A stretch of 64,000 bases of DNA from Chamaea fasciata (Eukaryota; Chordata; Aves; Passeriformes; Sylviidae), in contig JARCOQ010000007.1 in the NCBI GenBank assembly GCA_029207755.1, positions 124,001 through 188,000 of the forward strand, read 5' to 3'. Positions 12,401-24,090 of the stretch are shown here, in pieces. Under the pieces are notes generated by a model that had not been told where the DNA came from, ran no database searches, and worked only from the letters and a program-made list of their open reading frames with translations. Both the position numbers and the translations under genes were made by a program. Every line of letters starts with the position of its first letter. The first letter of the stretch is position 1.

Positions 12401-12895
12401 CACAGAGTCCCCCTCCGGTTCACAAATTCAGAGTGTGCAGAGCCCGTTTTTATACAGTTTTTGGGCTTGGGCAACCGATTACGTCATGGGTTCTTTGTGT
12501 GTATGATTCTTGATTCATATTCATCTAGGGTCTTTTACGGTTGCAAGTCAGGTGAATAGTTTTTTCCGGGGAGACAGAAGCTTTTGTCCGGGTTTGCTGG
12601 AACCGGGTATTGAGATGTATGTCCTTGACGACAGTCGGGATGATGGCTGTGGGGCGCTGAGCACTCGGCTGACGGTGGCTGATGGCGGTGCTCAGCTCCA
12701 TCAGCCAGGGGTCACACCCTCCTTTCTCTCCGCGATGGGTGATTATCTTCCCTCTCGGCAGAGGAATGTCTTCCAGGAACCCCGCATTCCTTTACGCTTA
12801 AGAAAGTGATGTTATCCAGTAAAACACAAACTAACTCTAAAATATCTACTACACAGGCTTATAAAGTATATTATTAAAAAACCCACGAATTAATC
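12366..12895. other. Unassigned sequence between URB1 promoter and CR1, possibly LTR-like
   Basis: A sharp composition change at about 12,365 separates this stretch from the CpG-rich promoter. It has short GC-balanced segments, a TTTTTATACAG box and a T-rich block. The texture suggests a retroviral LTR-type insertion, but no paired LTR, TG...CA ends or target-site duplication was found. No coding exon is recognised. Confidence 0.25.
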
Positions 12896-13115
12896 TCAAA
12901 ACATTCACCTCAATCTCGTTCCACCATCCCTTCCCACCCCCTGCCGTGGGCAGGACACCCAGGCGGCTTTACCTCTAGTTCAGTCAGGCCACAGGGATCC
13001 GGGGCAGCCACAGCTTCTCTGGGCCCTGTGCCAGGGCCTCGGCACCCTCACAGACGAGAATTCCTTCCCAGTATCCCATCTGCAGCGGTCTCTCTCTTTT
13101 GTTTCAGCCTTACAG
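12895..13115 (-). mobile_element. CR1 LINE fragment, antisense
   Basis: Diverged antisense CR1 tail containing CTGCCGTGGGCAGGACACC, GCCACAGCTTCTCTGGGCC and GAATTCCTTCCCAGTATCC. It lies upstream of the URB1-like first exon. Confidence 0.75.
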
Positions 13116-16100
13116 TTTTCTTGAAACTTAAATTTATGCAGGTATCCAAATACATTGGCAATTCCAGAAATCGGTAAGCACATAATATGGAAAGTAAATA
13201 ACATTCTCAAGAGGGAGTTGCTCTGTTTTTGAGGGGGCGAAAAGAAAGGCTAGTGCTAGCAGAACTAGGGAAAAAAAAATTGATTTAACTCTGTTTTAAA
13301 AGGCTTAAAGTACCCATACTGAGATCTTCAAGGTAAAAGTCCTAGTTACCAGGCTTACAAGCCTGATAGTTATCATCACACCATATTTCACGGTTCTAGT
13401 ATTTTAAAAGTACTGCAGAATGCTACTGAAAATTATTTTTATTTCAACTTGAAGTTAAATTATTCTCTCCCCTCACTGCCTGTGGAGCTGTTAGAGGCTT
13501 CCAGGAGGCTGGGGAAGCAGACTACGGGTTTCATTTCCAGCCAGGTCACTTCCATGTTCTGCTGGAGTGGACTTTGAAACCTGTGTCCTTTTCTTTCTCT
13601 ATTATATCTGACAACTTTCCTCCCCCGAGTCTGCTTTTTGGCAAGACGCATTTACGGAGGGTCAGTCGAAGACCTCAGGCTCAGAAAAAAATCATCTGTT
13701 CTGCTGTGCTTACGTGTGCAACAGATGGGAGCAGCAATGAGTCGAGTAGTAACTTCTGAGCTGCCCGGTTTTTCAGTAAATCAAAATATTCTGTGATTCT
13801 TGCCAGATGAACTTATCATCATATCCAAGTTACACACACCCCTCTGGCATTTTCAAGGCTAAAAAGCAATTCCTGGTCCCTTGCATGAACCTCAGCTCCC
13901 CCCCTTGTTCAAGGAACAGTTCTAGATACAAGACTAACTGAGCCAAGCGACCCTTTCCTGCCTCAGTTACGTCCTCTGAGGCCTTTACTGTCCTGAACAG
14001 AAGGTAAACAGCCGAGCCCCAGCCCCGCAGTCCTGCCCAACTTGCCTTTGCTCCCAAACCTGAACCTTTTTCTTTGCTCTGGGATTCCTTACTCGTGCAA
14101 TCCTGAAGACAAATATCTGATTTGGCAGATGAGACCATTTCTAACACAAAATCTTCACCGAGGTTTCTCTTCTGATTTCAGCCTTAAGCACTCCCGTCCT
14201 TCTCAGGCAGCCCCTATCTCCAGCCGTTAGCCATGGATCCTTGCTGTTCTATAGCTGACATTGCCACCCCTCAAGTCTCTTGATACGCATTTACATCACT
14301 CCGTAACCGTGTCCTCCTGACCCTTCCCAAACTCAGCCTGATCTCCAGGCCTACAGCCTCTCCCTGCAGATGAGGGACTATGAGAAGGGCTGCAGACAGA
14401 CCTTTGCATGACCCCAGCTATACAGCCCATGCTAATCCCAGCCCAAACCTGTCCTGCTGTTGGGATACCCCACTTACAGTTACAGTAACCCCTGTGGTGG
14501 TTTCACTTCACTTCATCTGTGAGTTGCAATCTCCCACCCTTCACTCCTTTGGTAAGAAACGCATTAGTGTCTTAAAATAAATGTTTCTTTTTATGTATAA
14601 ATTAAGTATAGAAAGCATTCAGAGGGAATACATTTAATCCAAAATCGCACCTTAAAACTGTAGCTCTCAGTGTTCGCTCTCAGTTTACACAACTATTACA
14701 CAGAAAAGTTTCCTTCAGTTTTTCCCCAAATTTCAAGTGTGATATAGAGCTCTTTGTCAAATCTTCCTGCTTTCCAGCCTTTGGCACCCTGAGGCATGGG
14801 ATGACAGAAGGAGAGAGGGTGACGCTGCCCAGGGATGGGCTGACAGGACCACCTCCTCGGCACGGCCTCCCAAGAAGGGAATGCTCCCAACACTATCTCT
14901 TCTTTGTCATCACATGTCCAAATGCCCTGTGCCCTGCACCTCCATGATCCTTGCTGGGATCAGCCCAGTGCCAGCTCACACACTTGGACACAGTCATTGC
15001 AGAGCTTGAATTCCAGGAGTTCGGCATCGAGGAGTCCAGGGTATGTGCAAGGTCCGTGTATGGACCCAGGAGACGAGTGGGCTGGCAAGGCTGAGGTAAA
15101 ACCACAACTTTTTTTACTCTAGATGCTGTAAAACAAAATCATCTCTCCTCCTCTTCTTCCTCCTCCTCCAATCCCGTAGTTATTTCAGCTGGAGTGCAAG
15201 GAGTGCATTTTAAGCCTGACTAATGGCAATTTATCTTCCTCCCACGAGGAATATTAGAGCCTGTCGATATGGGAGGATCTGCCGACCAGGCATTATGAGC
15301 ATCAGGGGTTTGAGTCAGAGCATGGGGAGACTCTGGAACTGGGCCGCATGCCCAGGTGCTGAAGATGGGTGGAAAGATCAGAAAAAGAGGGAAGAGGACA
15401 GAAAAGTGTCAATGAGCAGGCTGTGCATAGCCAGAGGAGGCATTTGCTGAGAGCACCTCTGAGTATCTACTGCGATTCTCGGGTATTTCTGTGTACTGAA
15501 ATCCTTCCCACCTTATACACATGGAATAATCTTCAAGCATCATCCAGTCTGAGTTTGACAAAGTCACTGAGTCACAGAATTTACCAGGGAGCCCTTACAG
15601 TCTTGATGGGAAAAGCAGGCACTTATAAGCACTGCAATATCATTTTAAATTTTTGTTATATGCTTCTAATTTCACTGTGCTCAGGTCGAATTAGCCTGAG
15701 GTCTGGATCTCAAAACTATTAACTCTCACTGATTAGATATTGATACGGGCTATTCTTTTCTGAAACACCACCAGTTTTGCATGCCTTTGCATACCTAACT
15801 TGAGACATCTGGAAGCCCGAGTTTTTCAAGGCTCTTGGAAAAGCCACAGTTTTTTCAGTGTTTTGACATTGATTCTGTGGCTTTGAAAAGCTTCTGTCTT
15901 GAATTTCAAGTACGTAGTCATTGGTCATTTTGGAAAATCTTGTCTTAAATACTTACGGAAGGGGAACAGTGTCATGATAACGACCCATCAGAGGCAGGCT
16001 CATAAAACCGTAGTAAAGCACTTTGACAAAGAGGGTGATTTCCCTGACCGTGCTCCACCCAGTAACTGTGGCCTAATGTCCTTCCTAACTGAGGGGCAGG

Positions 16101-17059
16101 ACACACAGTCTTTCCTAGTGTGTCTTTGAAACATCATGTCGGGAAGTGACCAGGGACATTCTCTTGTTTGCAGCAGTAAGCTCTCTGAGATGGGCCATGC
16201 CTCTCACTTCATGTCTATACAAGTGCCAGGTGCACTGCTAGAAAAAACAATCTGCGTACAGGAGAAGTGCCAGCAAGACTGGCAGCATTCAGGGGGGTGG
16301 GGAGCGGGGACCTTCTGCTGCCTCTCCTGAGGAAATGGAGTGAGGTTTCATTCCAAATGAAACGTGAGGAGACTGGCTTTGCAAACTTCATGGGTCACAT
16401 CTTCTGTCTCGTGAAGTGGTGGGGGTCTCTATGGTGTTTTGACTAGTTTGGCCAAGGAGCAGCTCATGATCACCAAACTCAGAACTTGCTTAGCTCAGCT
16501 CACTCTCTCTGAAGCAAGTCAAAAAATAGCAGAAAACAGCAAATCATTCCCCTCCTTCTAAACCTGCTGGGTGGAGTACTTCACTCAGTATTCATTCCAA
16601 TTTCTATTTACACACACAAGAATGTTTCCTAACTCTGGCTCACAGAATTGGTCCTCTCCAGTTCAAATTACAGCACACTTGAAGCTCTTGTTAGATCGTA
16701 TCATCCATAGCGCCTTGTGAGAACTTACAGCATCCAAAACAAATTCAGAATTGGAAAAAACTATGGAACAGGCTTCTCTACAACGATTTTCAGCTTGTAT
16801 CCATAGAAATAGAGGTTGGATTGGGAAAACTGCGCTCTGTTATTTTAAATAATCAAAATGTAGTGATTACTGTAAGGTATGTGCTTTGTTTTAAGTGGTC
16901 TGACACTCATTTCCATAGAAACAGAGAGAGGATAACAGCCCACTTGTTTGAACTGTCCTGTGGATTCTGTCTGTGTCAGAATGCAGGAATATAAAGCTTT
17001 TAAAAATGTGGGAAAGGCCTGGGGTTTTGTTCTTAATTATGGGGGGTTTTTTGGTTGGT

Positions 17060-17082
17060 TTTTTTTTTTTTTTTTTTTTTTT
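17060..17082. repeat. Poly-T tract
   Basis: An uninterrupted run of about 23 T follows GGTTGG. It could be the tail of an antisense retroposed insertion, but no element body was recognised next to it. Confidence 0.9.
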
Positions 17083-17232
17083 CTTTGTTTTAATTCTCAA
17101 AAGCCAAAAAGAACATTAGGGAACTTCTTGGAAATTTTATTCTGGGCGAATAGAATGAAAATGACAAATACCAGCTCTTAAAAAATTACAGGGGAGAAAG
17201 CAGGAAGAAAAAGCAGTAGGATGGGGAGAAGT

Positions 17233-17274
17233 GTACACACACACACAGAGGAATGTGTGTGTGTGTGTGTGTGT
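17233..17274. repeat. Facing AC and GT microsatellites (hairpin-capable)
   Basis: A short AC run (about 17,235-17,246) is separated by nine bases from a GT run (about 17,255-17,274). The two arms are complementary, so a stem of roughly 12 bp is possible. Confidence 0.85.
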
Positions 17275-19239
17275 AAAAGTATTTCTGAGATATTTTTCTG
17301 ACAACTCTTGTTATTCTACATTAGATCTAGTGATTTTTTTTCACTAATAGAAGATTTTAGACCATCTAACTGAACTATTTTATTTCAAATTACTATTTTC
17401 ACATTCACTTTCTTTATTTCACATTGTTTTCTTCTTAACTGACACACTAATTTTATCGGAATTTCCATACACTAAGCAATGATATGAGTTTTGAATTGGC
17501 AGTTTGGCTGAAATTCAGGGGAAAATGAATATCAAGGAGAAAAAGAAGTGAAGTGCTCAAATTTTGTCTTTGCTTTTTTAAAGCTTCCATGTAACAACAC
17601 AATTCCTGCATTTCTGGCACAGTAAAATCATTCCTCCCCAAGTTCAAAAGAGAGAAACTCACTGAAGCAGATGTGATATCTTTCTTGGATTCTAACTTCT
17701 AGACTTTCAAGTGATTTTTTTCTTTGGGGAAAAAATGAATCCAATTCCTGTTGCTCGTGAGGGAAGGACAAGGCTGAGATTCTGGAATTCTACATGCTGA
17801 ACATGTCTGGATTAGTTATATTGTCTTCCAGCAACTGAATATTGCCAGCTTGTAGAAGCAGCTTTCAAGGCTGTAGCAGAGAGGTGCATTCTGCACATCA
17901 TGATAAACACTTACTCCCTTCCTGCCTTTGTGTTTTATGCTACTGTCTCCAAGTTTTCTATTCACACACTACCCATCACGGGGGATAGCAGAGATTCGCA
18001 AAAATACTTTTTATATTTTAGGGTACTTGGTTTTTAGGTTAATGTTGAATAGCAAAGTAGCCCCCATTCAGCGGGAAAAGAAAAAGAAAGTGTATACATA
18101 TATCTCAGTGCCATTCTACTGAAAGCATGTCTTCAGTTCCTGTCAGCCACAGTGTCCGTGAGTTTTCCTTCTCCACAGGAAGGCTTCCCTGGAAGATGTG
18201 TACAAGCCGGAGCACCCAGCTGCCTCTTGCGCTGTGCTGTCCTTCAGCCCTCCCCGCTTCACCTCCCTGGAGGTTACCTGCATTTCACACCTCTCCCAGT
18301 TCAGTCATTCCACTTGGAAACTGCCTTTGCCTTCGGGTTATACTTGCACACTGCCAAAAGAATGCCAGGCTCATTCCTGCGCTTTGGGATGGTCTTTTGC
18401 TTACAGCATCACCAGGCTAGAAAAAGTTACGTTATCTCACTGGGAAGATTCACAAATACTCATCAGGCAACAGCCCTGGCAGACCTTCTGATTCAAAGCC
18501 TTTCAAGCACAAGAATGGGATACTTCCCAGTGATTTTGGATGCTGTCTATATTCTTCTGCATTGATTGCGCTTCAATGACCCCCCACAAAATTTGTTTGA
18601 ATTTTAAAACCCCGCTGTGTTAAGAGAATCTTCCCCCACAAAACCGGGGGACAGACAGTAGAAAAGGTTTGACTGCAGCAATTTGCATTAAGTGTCCTTT
18701 GCAGGCTTTGACTATTTCCACCCACCCCTGAAAGAGCCTGGGAGACGGGCATTAACGGCCAATCATTAGGCAATGGCTTTTTGAGATAACAATCAGGCTT
18801 GCCTAGTATCAATGAGACCTGTTAAAATTAAGTCTTTGCCTTGCAGAGTCACTTTGTGTTGTCATGTGGGATGCTGAGATGTGACACAGCACGTCCTCTT
18901 CCCCTAAACAGGTTTAATCCCATCTTCTCATAATCTCAAAATTCTGTTTGTCCCTGCCATGGCATCCTGGTTATCAAACCAGCTGCCCAAGACTACGGAG
19001 GCATAGTCTGATATATGTGATACCCCGTTGTTTTTCTGGGTGTTAAAAGGGACAAGGTGAGGAATAAAAGTGGATTCAGATTCAAACACGAAGACCAAGT
19101 TGGTCAAAGTTCAGTGTAACCTCTGAATAGAGGGGCCAGACTTTGGAAATTCAAATCTGGATGCATTCCAACTTCAGTTGGAACAGGAGGAGAGGAATAG
19201 TTTTAACACAATTAGTTTGGTCCTGTTAGAAATCTATAT

Positions 19240-19880
19240 TATAGGGTTGGCTTTCCGCAAAATGTATGTTATATAAGTAATAATGTTGTAGTAAAAATAT
19301 AAGTTTTTCTTTTATTTCTTCTATTAGTAAAGAAAACTAAGCATATTAATATTCGCTAATATAGTATGCTTAAACTGTCTATTTAGCCAAAATAACATCC
19401 AATAAACATATAAAAAAGACTCTGCTATTTGCTTAAACTGTCTGTTTGGTCAAAACAACATCCAGTAAACATACAAAAAAACCCCTCTACTATTAATATA
19501 CCAACTATCAAACATCTACCATCTAAAAAAAGCACAAACCAAAGCCCAAATTAAAAGTAATAACAAAAACACAAACAAAAAACACATACTCTAAAAAAGC
19601 AACCCCCCCAAAAAGCCATACAAAACAATTCCTAAAATATAAAAACTAATTTATAAAAAAATGAATATTCAACAAACTAATGCAATAAAAAAGTATCTAA
19701 AGTATAACTTTAATATAGCAAAGTGTAGACTTAGCTGAGTGCCAAGTCACCCAACCAACCCTATTTTGCTTTTTTAATCTCCCTTATAACTTTATTAAAT
19801 TTATTTTTAAATTTTACATTTTAAAAAAATCTCGTTTTTCACAGTTCCATCATCTTTCATCTACTCACTCATGGGGTTTT
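19240..19880. repeat. AT-rich, strand-asymmetric region with a 63-bp tandem pair
   Basis: Two adjacent 63-bp units (about 19,368-19,430 and 19,431-19,493) begin with GCTTAAACTGTCT and share the AACATCCA...TAAACATA pattern. The following 250 bases are dominated by A and C on the plus strand. A similar asymmetry occurs at 50,800-51,190, but I could not establish homology. No gene is recognised. Confidence 0.6.
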
Positions 19881-20449
19881 GTTGATTTTTTTTTTTTCAG
19901 GAGAAAGATCAGTGTGAACATGCATAGCAGGATGTAAACATTTGGATATTCATGTTTACCCACTTTACACCCCAGCACAGCCCCAGGAAGAAAAGATGCT
20001 TTCATTCCCCATTTCCAGAGTTGGTTCTAAGCTCTCTTTCCTGAGGACAGCTCTTACAGGAACTGGGAAATGAGTGTCCTGATTTATCCCCTTGAGTCCC
20101 TCATACCTTAAAAGAAGCACCAAATGACATTTGAAGGTAGTTTAGCAGGTAGTAATGACAATTTGTTGGAACTTCTCACCGGTTCACTTTTCTGTATCAC
20201 AAAAGATTACAGGGAACAACTTGAACTCTCTCAAAGTAACTTCAAGATGTTTCCCCACTTTGCAGTGAAGGTTTTAAGCCAAGCCTACACACTTCAAACT
20301 CAAGACCCGCTGGAGTCGGAACGCTGCGGGGATGAGGCAAGGAGGTGCCACCGGTGTGAGGAAAGAGAGAAGGTCCTTTTGCAGCCTGGAAGAGTCAGTG
20401 CTGTTTGCCCACTGAAATCCCTCACCCAGAGATCCTGCCAGGCGTAGGT

Positions 20450-21180
20450 CCCAGCTGGGTCCCCTCAGAGACCCGTGAGCCGAGGTGTAAGGGTTGCAGC
20501 GGCAGACTTGGCAGGGTCGGGCACGAGGGCCGCGGGCGCCTGGAGCAGGCAAGGCAGGGAAGTTGGGCTGCGGGGGACGGGGAGTGATGGGGAGCACCTG
20601 GCACCTGCCTCGGGAAAAACACAAGCGGGGAAACGCGGTCACGAGTCGCGGTGTGCGCAAGTCCGTGACAGTCCTCCAACCATTGCCAGGCGAGAACGAT
20701 GGGGGGAGACGGTGAGATGGAGCCTCTAGAGCAGAGGGAGGCGCGAACTGCTCGGAGAGGGGTGGGGAGAGCCGGGGAGGGCGGGCGAGGTGCAGCCGGC
20801 TCTGAGTCAGCCCGGCCGCGCGATGTGCGCGGAGGGCAGCGCCCGGCACGGCGCCGCCGGGAGCCCGCGTCCCTTCCCGTCCCCTCCCCGCCGCCCCCGC
20901 GTCCCGAGCGCCCGCGCCCGCCGGACCCGCTCCCGCCGCGGCCGCTGGCAGGGCTGCTCCGCCCTCGCCCTCCCTCTGCCCCTTCTCCTCCTCCGCCCGC
21001 GGGGCAAGGGCAGCCCCGAGCGCGCCAGCCGGGACCGGCCGCACCATGTGAGGCGGCGGGGCTGCCGCCCGCCCCGAGCCGCCCTCTCCCGCACCATGAG
21101 GGACGGGGATGCGGGGCAGCGCCCACGCCGCGCACAGGCAGAGCCCGGGCCGGTGCCGATGCTGGGGAACTAGGGCAGAG
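20450..21180. promoter_or_regulatory. CpG island, possible first exon of an unidentified gene
   Basis: Dense CpG, GC-rich sequence. A plus-strand frame starting at the ATG near 20,823 encodes a hydrophobic run (CSALALPLPLLLL) that could be a signal peptide, and it meets a GTGAGG donor at about 21,047. EVA1C, encoding a signal-peptide-bearing membrane protein, lies divergent to URB1 in other vertebrates, so this could be its first exon. No downstream EVA1C exon is visible, so that name is only a hypothesis. Confidence 0.4.
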
Positions 21181-21225
21181 CCCGGGCCAGGGGAGTGGGG
21201 CCGGGCTGAATCCTACAGACCATAC

Positions 21226-22140
21226 GTCAGCCCTAGAATTTCTCTGTCACGCTAAAAGTGATTTGAGCTCGAGCCCTGGAGCATCCCCTTCCCAGGCCCA
21301 GTGATTTCAGCTCTTGACCCACAAGCTTTATTTCACGGCCAGCTCGCTTCTTCCAGCTCCACGTGCGCATTCCTCCGACTCTGGCAGCTGAAAATTCTCC
21401 ACCGTCCACGGGGCAGGGTCTTCATCTTGGCCCCAGCTGAGCAGCCATTGAGCCCTGACCCCACCGTGTCTATGCCCACCCCGCAGTCAACATCCCAGCC
21501 CCAGCCCTACAGTGGGTATCCCTGACACGGGCAATATCCCAGCAGCACCAGCATTTCAGGAGCAATCTTACAGCAATCCCTTTTCAGCTCTCCACCCTCT
21601 CTCCCATTTCTGGGCTCAGTACCCAGCTACAACATCAGTATCACAGGCCTACAGTCATTTCAGCGCACCAATCTCACAGTCAGTTCGTCAGCCCTAAAGT
21701 TCCTATGTTACTCTAAAAGTGATTTGAGCTCGAGCCCTGGAGAGTCCCCTTCCCTGCCCCAGTGATTTCAGCTCTTGACCCACAGGCTTTATTTCACTGC
21801 CAGCTCTTGTTTCACTTTTGTCTCCACGTCTTCCCAGCACTGGCACATAATAACGTTGCTTTTGGTTCTCAGAGTATGGTTGTTGTTTTAGGTCTAACTC
21901 TGTGTTGTTTCAGCACAGCTCTTGTACCCACATTCCAGCCCCAACCTACTAATCCTTACTGCAGCAACAGCTCTACCATCCCTATCCCCCCCCTTACAGT
22001 GATTTCAGCTCCAGTCACGCAGTTCCCGTCCCGGCTCCATACTCCCTAGACCAGCCCCACAGGGGTTTCACCCCAAACCCTACCATCTTTGTGTCTCCTC
22101 CAGCTCTGCTGTCTCAGCTCCAGCTCCTCAGCGTTCCGCT
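21226..22140. repeat. Degenerate 461-bp tandem repeat, two units
   Basis: The block starting GTCAGCCCTA at 21,226 recurs at 21,687. Shared segments include AAAAGTGATTTGAGCTCGAG, CAGTGATTTCAGCTCTTGAC and GGCCAGCTC-like sequence. The second unit is more diverged toward its end. Short CAGCCC(C/T)A motifs continue to about 22,710. No splice or coding signal was recognised. Confidence 0.75.
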
Positions 22141-22849
22141 GCTTGCCGCTAAAAGCCGCTACTGCTTCTCCCTGCAGCCCAGGACTGTTGATAAGGCCAC
22201 AAGTCAGTTATTATCATCGCTTCAATGTCCTTAGGAGCTCTACCACCCATCCTCCTGGGTTCCCAGCCCTGGGAACACTTGGCACCTGAAGCCCAACATC
22301 TGTCTTCCCCCTCTCGCTGGGTCTCAGCCCAGCACTTGCCCCAAGGCCCCCCTCACCTCCCCCAGGCAGCACCGGGGGCTGGGAAGAGCCACTGGGCCCC
22401 TGCTCCCCCATCCCAAAAAGTGCCCTTGTGTTGGTTCTCGGGCCCTGGTGCCCTCCGAACCCCCACACCCTCAGCCTCTGCTTGGTACCACAGGGCAAGG
22501 GCTGGCAACCCCCCAGGCATCTCCTGCAGGCCCTGAGCTGCAGCTCCATCCCCTTCTCCCGTGGCATTTATCCACTCCAGCCCCAGCATTCCCATTGCTC
22601 CTCATTGTTTTGGGCCGGCCTCCAGTGCCAAGATCCTTATTCCACACCCTGGGGCTTTATGCCTCCACTGGCCTCGCAACCGGTGTTTCAGCCCTAGCCC
22701 TACAACCTTTACTGAAGTAACAACAACTATCTAGCAAAAGAAAACAAAAATAAACCAAAATAATGTAATAAAGCGACGAAATTAATGAAACGGAGTAATA
22801 AAGAAAAAAATCATAATTATTTCGAATAAAACAAAATAAAACATTAAAA

Positions 22850-24090
22850 CTGAAAAAAATGCAGCTTTATTTTTGATATCTTAAGCGTTACTTTGTATCC
22901 AGAAACCACGGAAGCACTTCTCCCCTGGTAGCCCCAGCCGGTCTCCCCGCGCCGCACCAAGCCCCGCACCAGCCTCCGGCCGTCCGAGTCACGCAGGGCG
23001 CGGCGGAAAGAACCGGGCACGGCCGGCAGCGCTGCCCCAGGACACCGCCAGTCCCCACACGCTAGCACAGACAGACGCGGGAGTCGCGTGCGGGCTCACC
23101 GGCGCTCCCCTGACCGGAAGCCGCAAACATCCCGTCCTGGCGCAGCCGCGCTCCTCCGGCGGCGCTCCTCCGACCGCCCAGTCCCACCCGTCGCTCTCCG
23201 CGCCGCCGCCGAACTAGCGCCGAGACCCCTCAGGGCACGCTATTTATCCCCCAGGGCCGGGCCACCCCAGCCAATCACAACCTGAGGCAGCGGCGGCCGG
23301 GCCAGCCCAACCTATCACAGCGCAGTGTCGGCCCGCCAATCCCGGCCCGCCCGTTCCCGCCCCCCTCGGCTCCGCGACCCCCCGCTGTCCCCTCACGCCC
23401 CGCTCCCGCCATTCCGCCCGCTCCCCGCCGTCTCCCCGTTTCCCTGGGAGAACTCCCGGCCGGGACCTCAACGGGGAGCTCCCGCCGCCCTTCCCGGGTC
23501 CCGGCAGCACCTGCCGAGGCTGCGGCAGCGGAGGCACGGCTCCGCTCGTTCCCAAAGCCGGGGCGGCGGGAGGGACGCCTCAGGCGAACGGAGGACCGGG
23601 ACCGGGCTGAGGGGCCGGGCCGCGACTGAGCGGGCTGATCTGGGCGGGACCGCGCCCGGATTGAAAGGGCGGCTGTGATTGGACGGGGCGGAGAAAGGCG
23701 GGCCGGGATTGGCGGGGCTTGGCAGCTGAGGCTGCAGCCAATGGGAGCGCGAGCGCTCAGGCGGGCGGAGCCAGGGGCGCTCGGGGGTCCGCGGTCGCCC
23801 GGGGTCCCGCTCCCGAGACCCCCGTCCCCTTCTCCGACCCTCCCTGTGCCCCGGTCCCGGCTGAAAGGCCCCTGCAGAGCCCCCACCGGAGCGCCCCGTC
23901 GGCACTCGGGGCAGGGAGGGGCGTAGCCGGCAGCCCGGCCGGGAGCGGTTCCGAGTCGCCAAGGCGGACTCTGCGGTAGCAGCGCGGGCCAGGGAGCGGC
24001 GGCGACGTGGGGGGGAGGGGGGTCGGCGGCGGGAAGCGGGGGCGCGTGCAGAGCCCGCTGCCGGCTGTGGGCGCCTCTTTCCCCGCAGCG
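22850..24090. promoter_or_regulatory. CCAAT-box CpG island, probably bidirectional
   Basis: A long CpG-dense block carries CCAAT boxes at 23,271, 23,336 and 23,738 and the reverse form ATTGG at 23,678 and 23,708. GGGCGG-type GC boxes lie between them. Boxes in both orientations suggest divergent transcription. The plus-strand side leads directly into the COMMD4-like exons. In intact COMMD4, as I recall, the first exon contributes little more than the start codon. No ATG/GT junction in context was found before the 24,089 acceptor, so the start exon may be lost. Confidence 0.55.

Larger units (their letters stand above)
13120..19240. other. Non-coding stretch, no recognised gene
   Basis: About 6 kb of balanced-composition sequence. 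Short open frames (up to about 137 codons, near 18,150-18,565) overlap in several frames and resemble no family I recognise. It contains a poly-T run (17,060-17,082) and an AC/GT microsatellite, but no CR1 longer than a trace. In the ancestral arrangement it would be upstream of URB1. Confidence 0.6.

Noticed and set aside
20274..21304. Open frames of 201-257 codons over the CpG island
   Set aside because: Low-complexity translations overlapping on both strands; explained by GC content. Only the short signal-peptide-like frame was kept, as a hypothesis.
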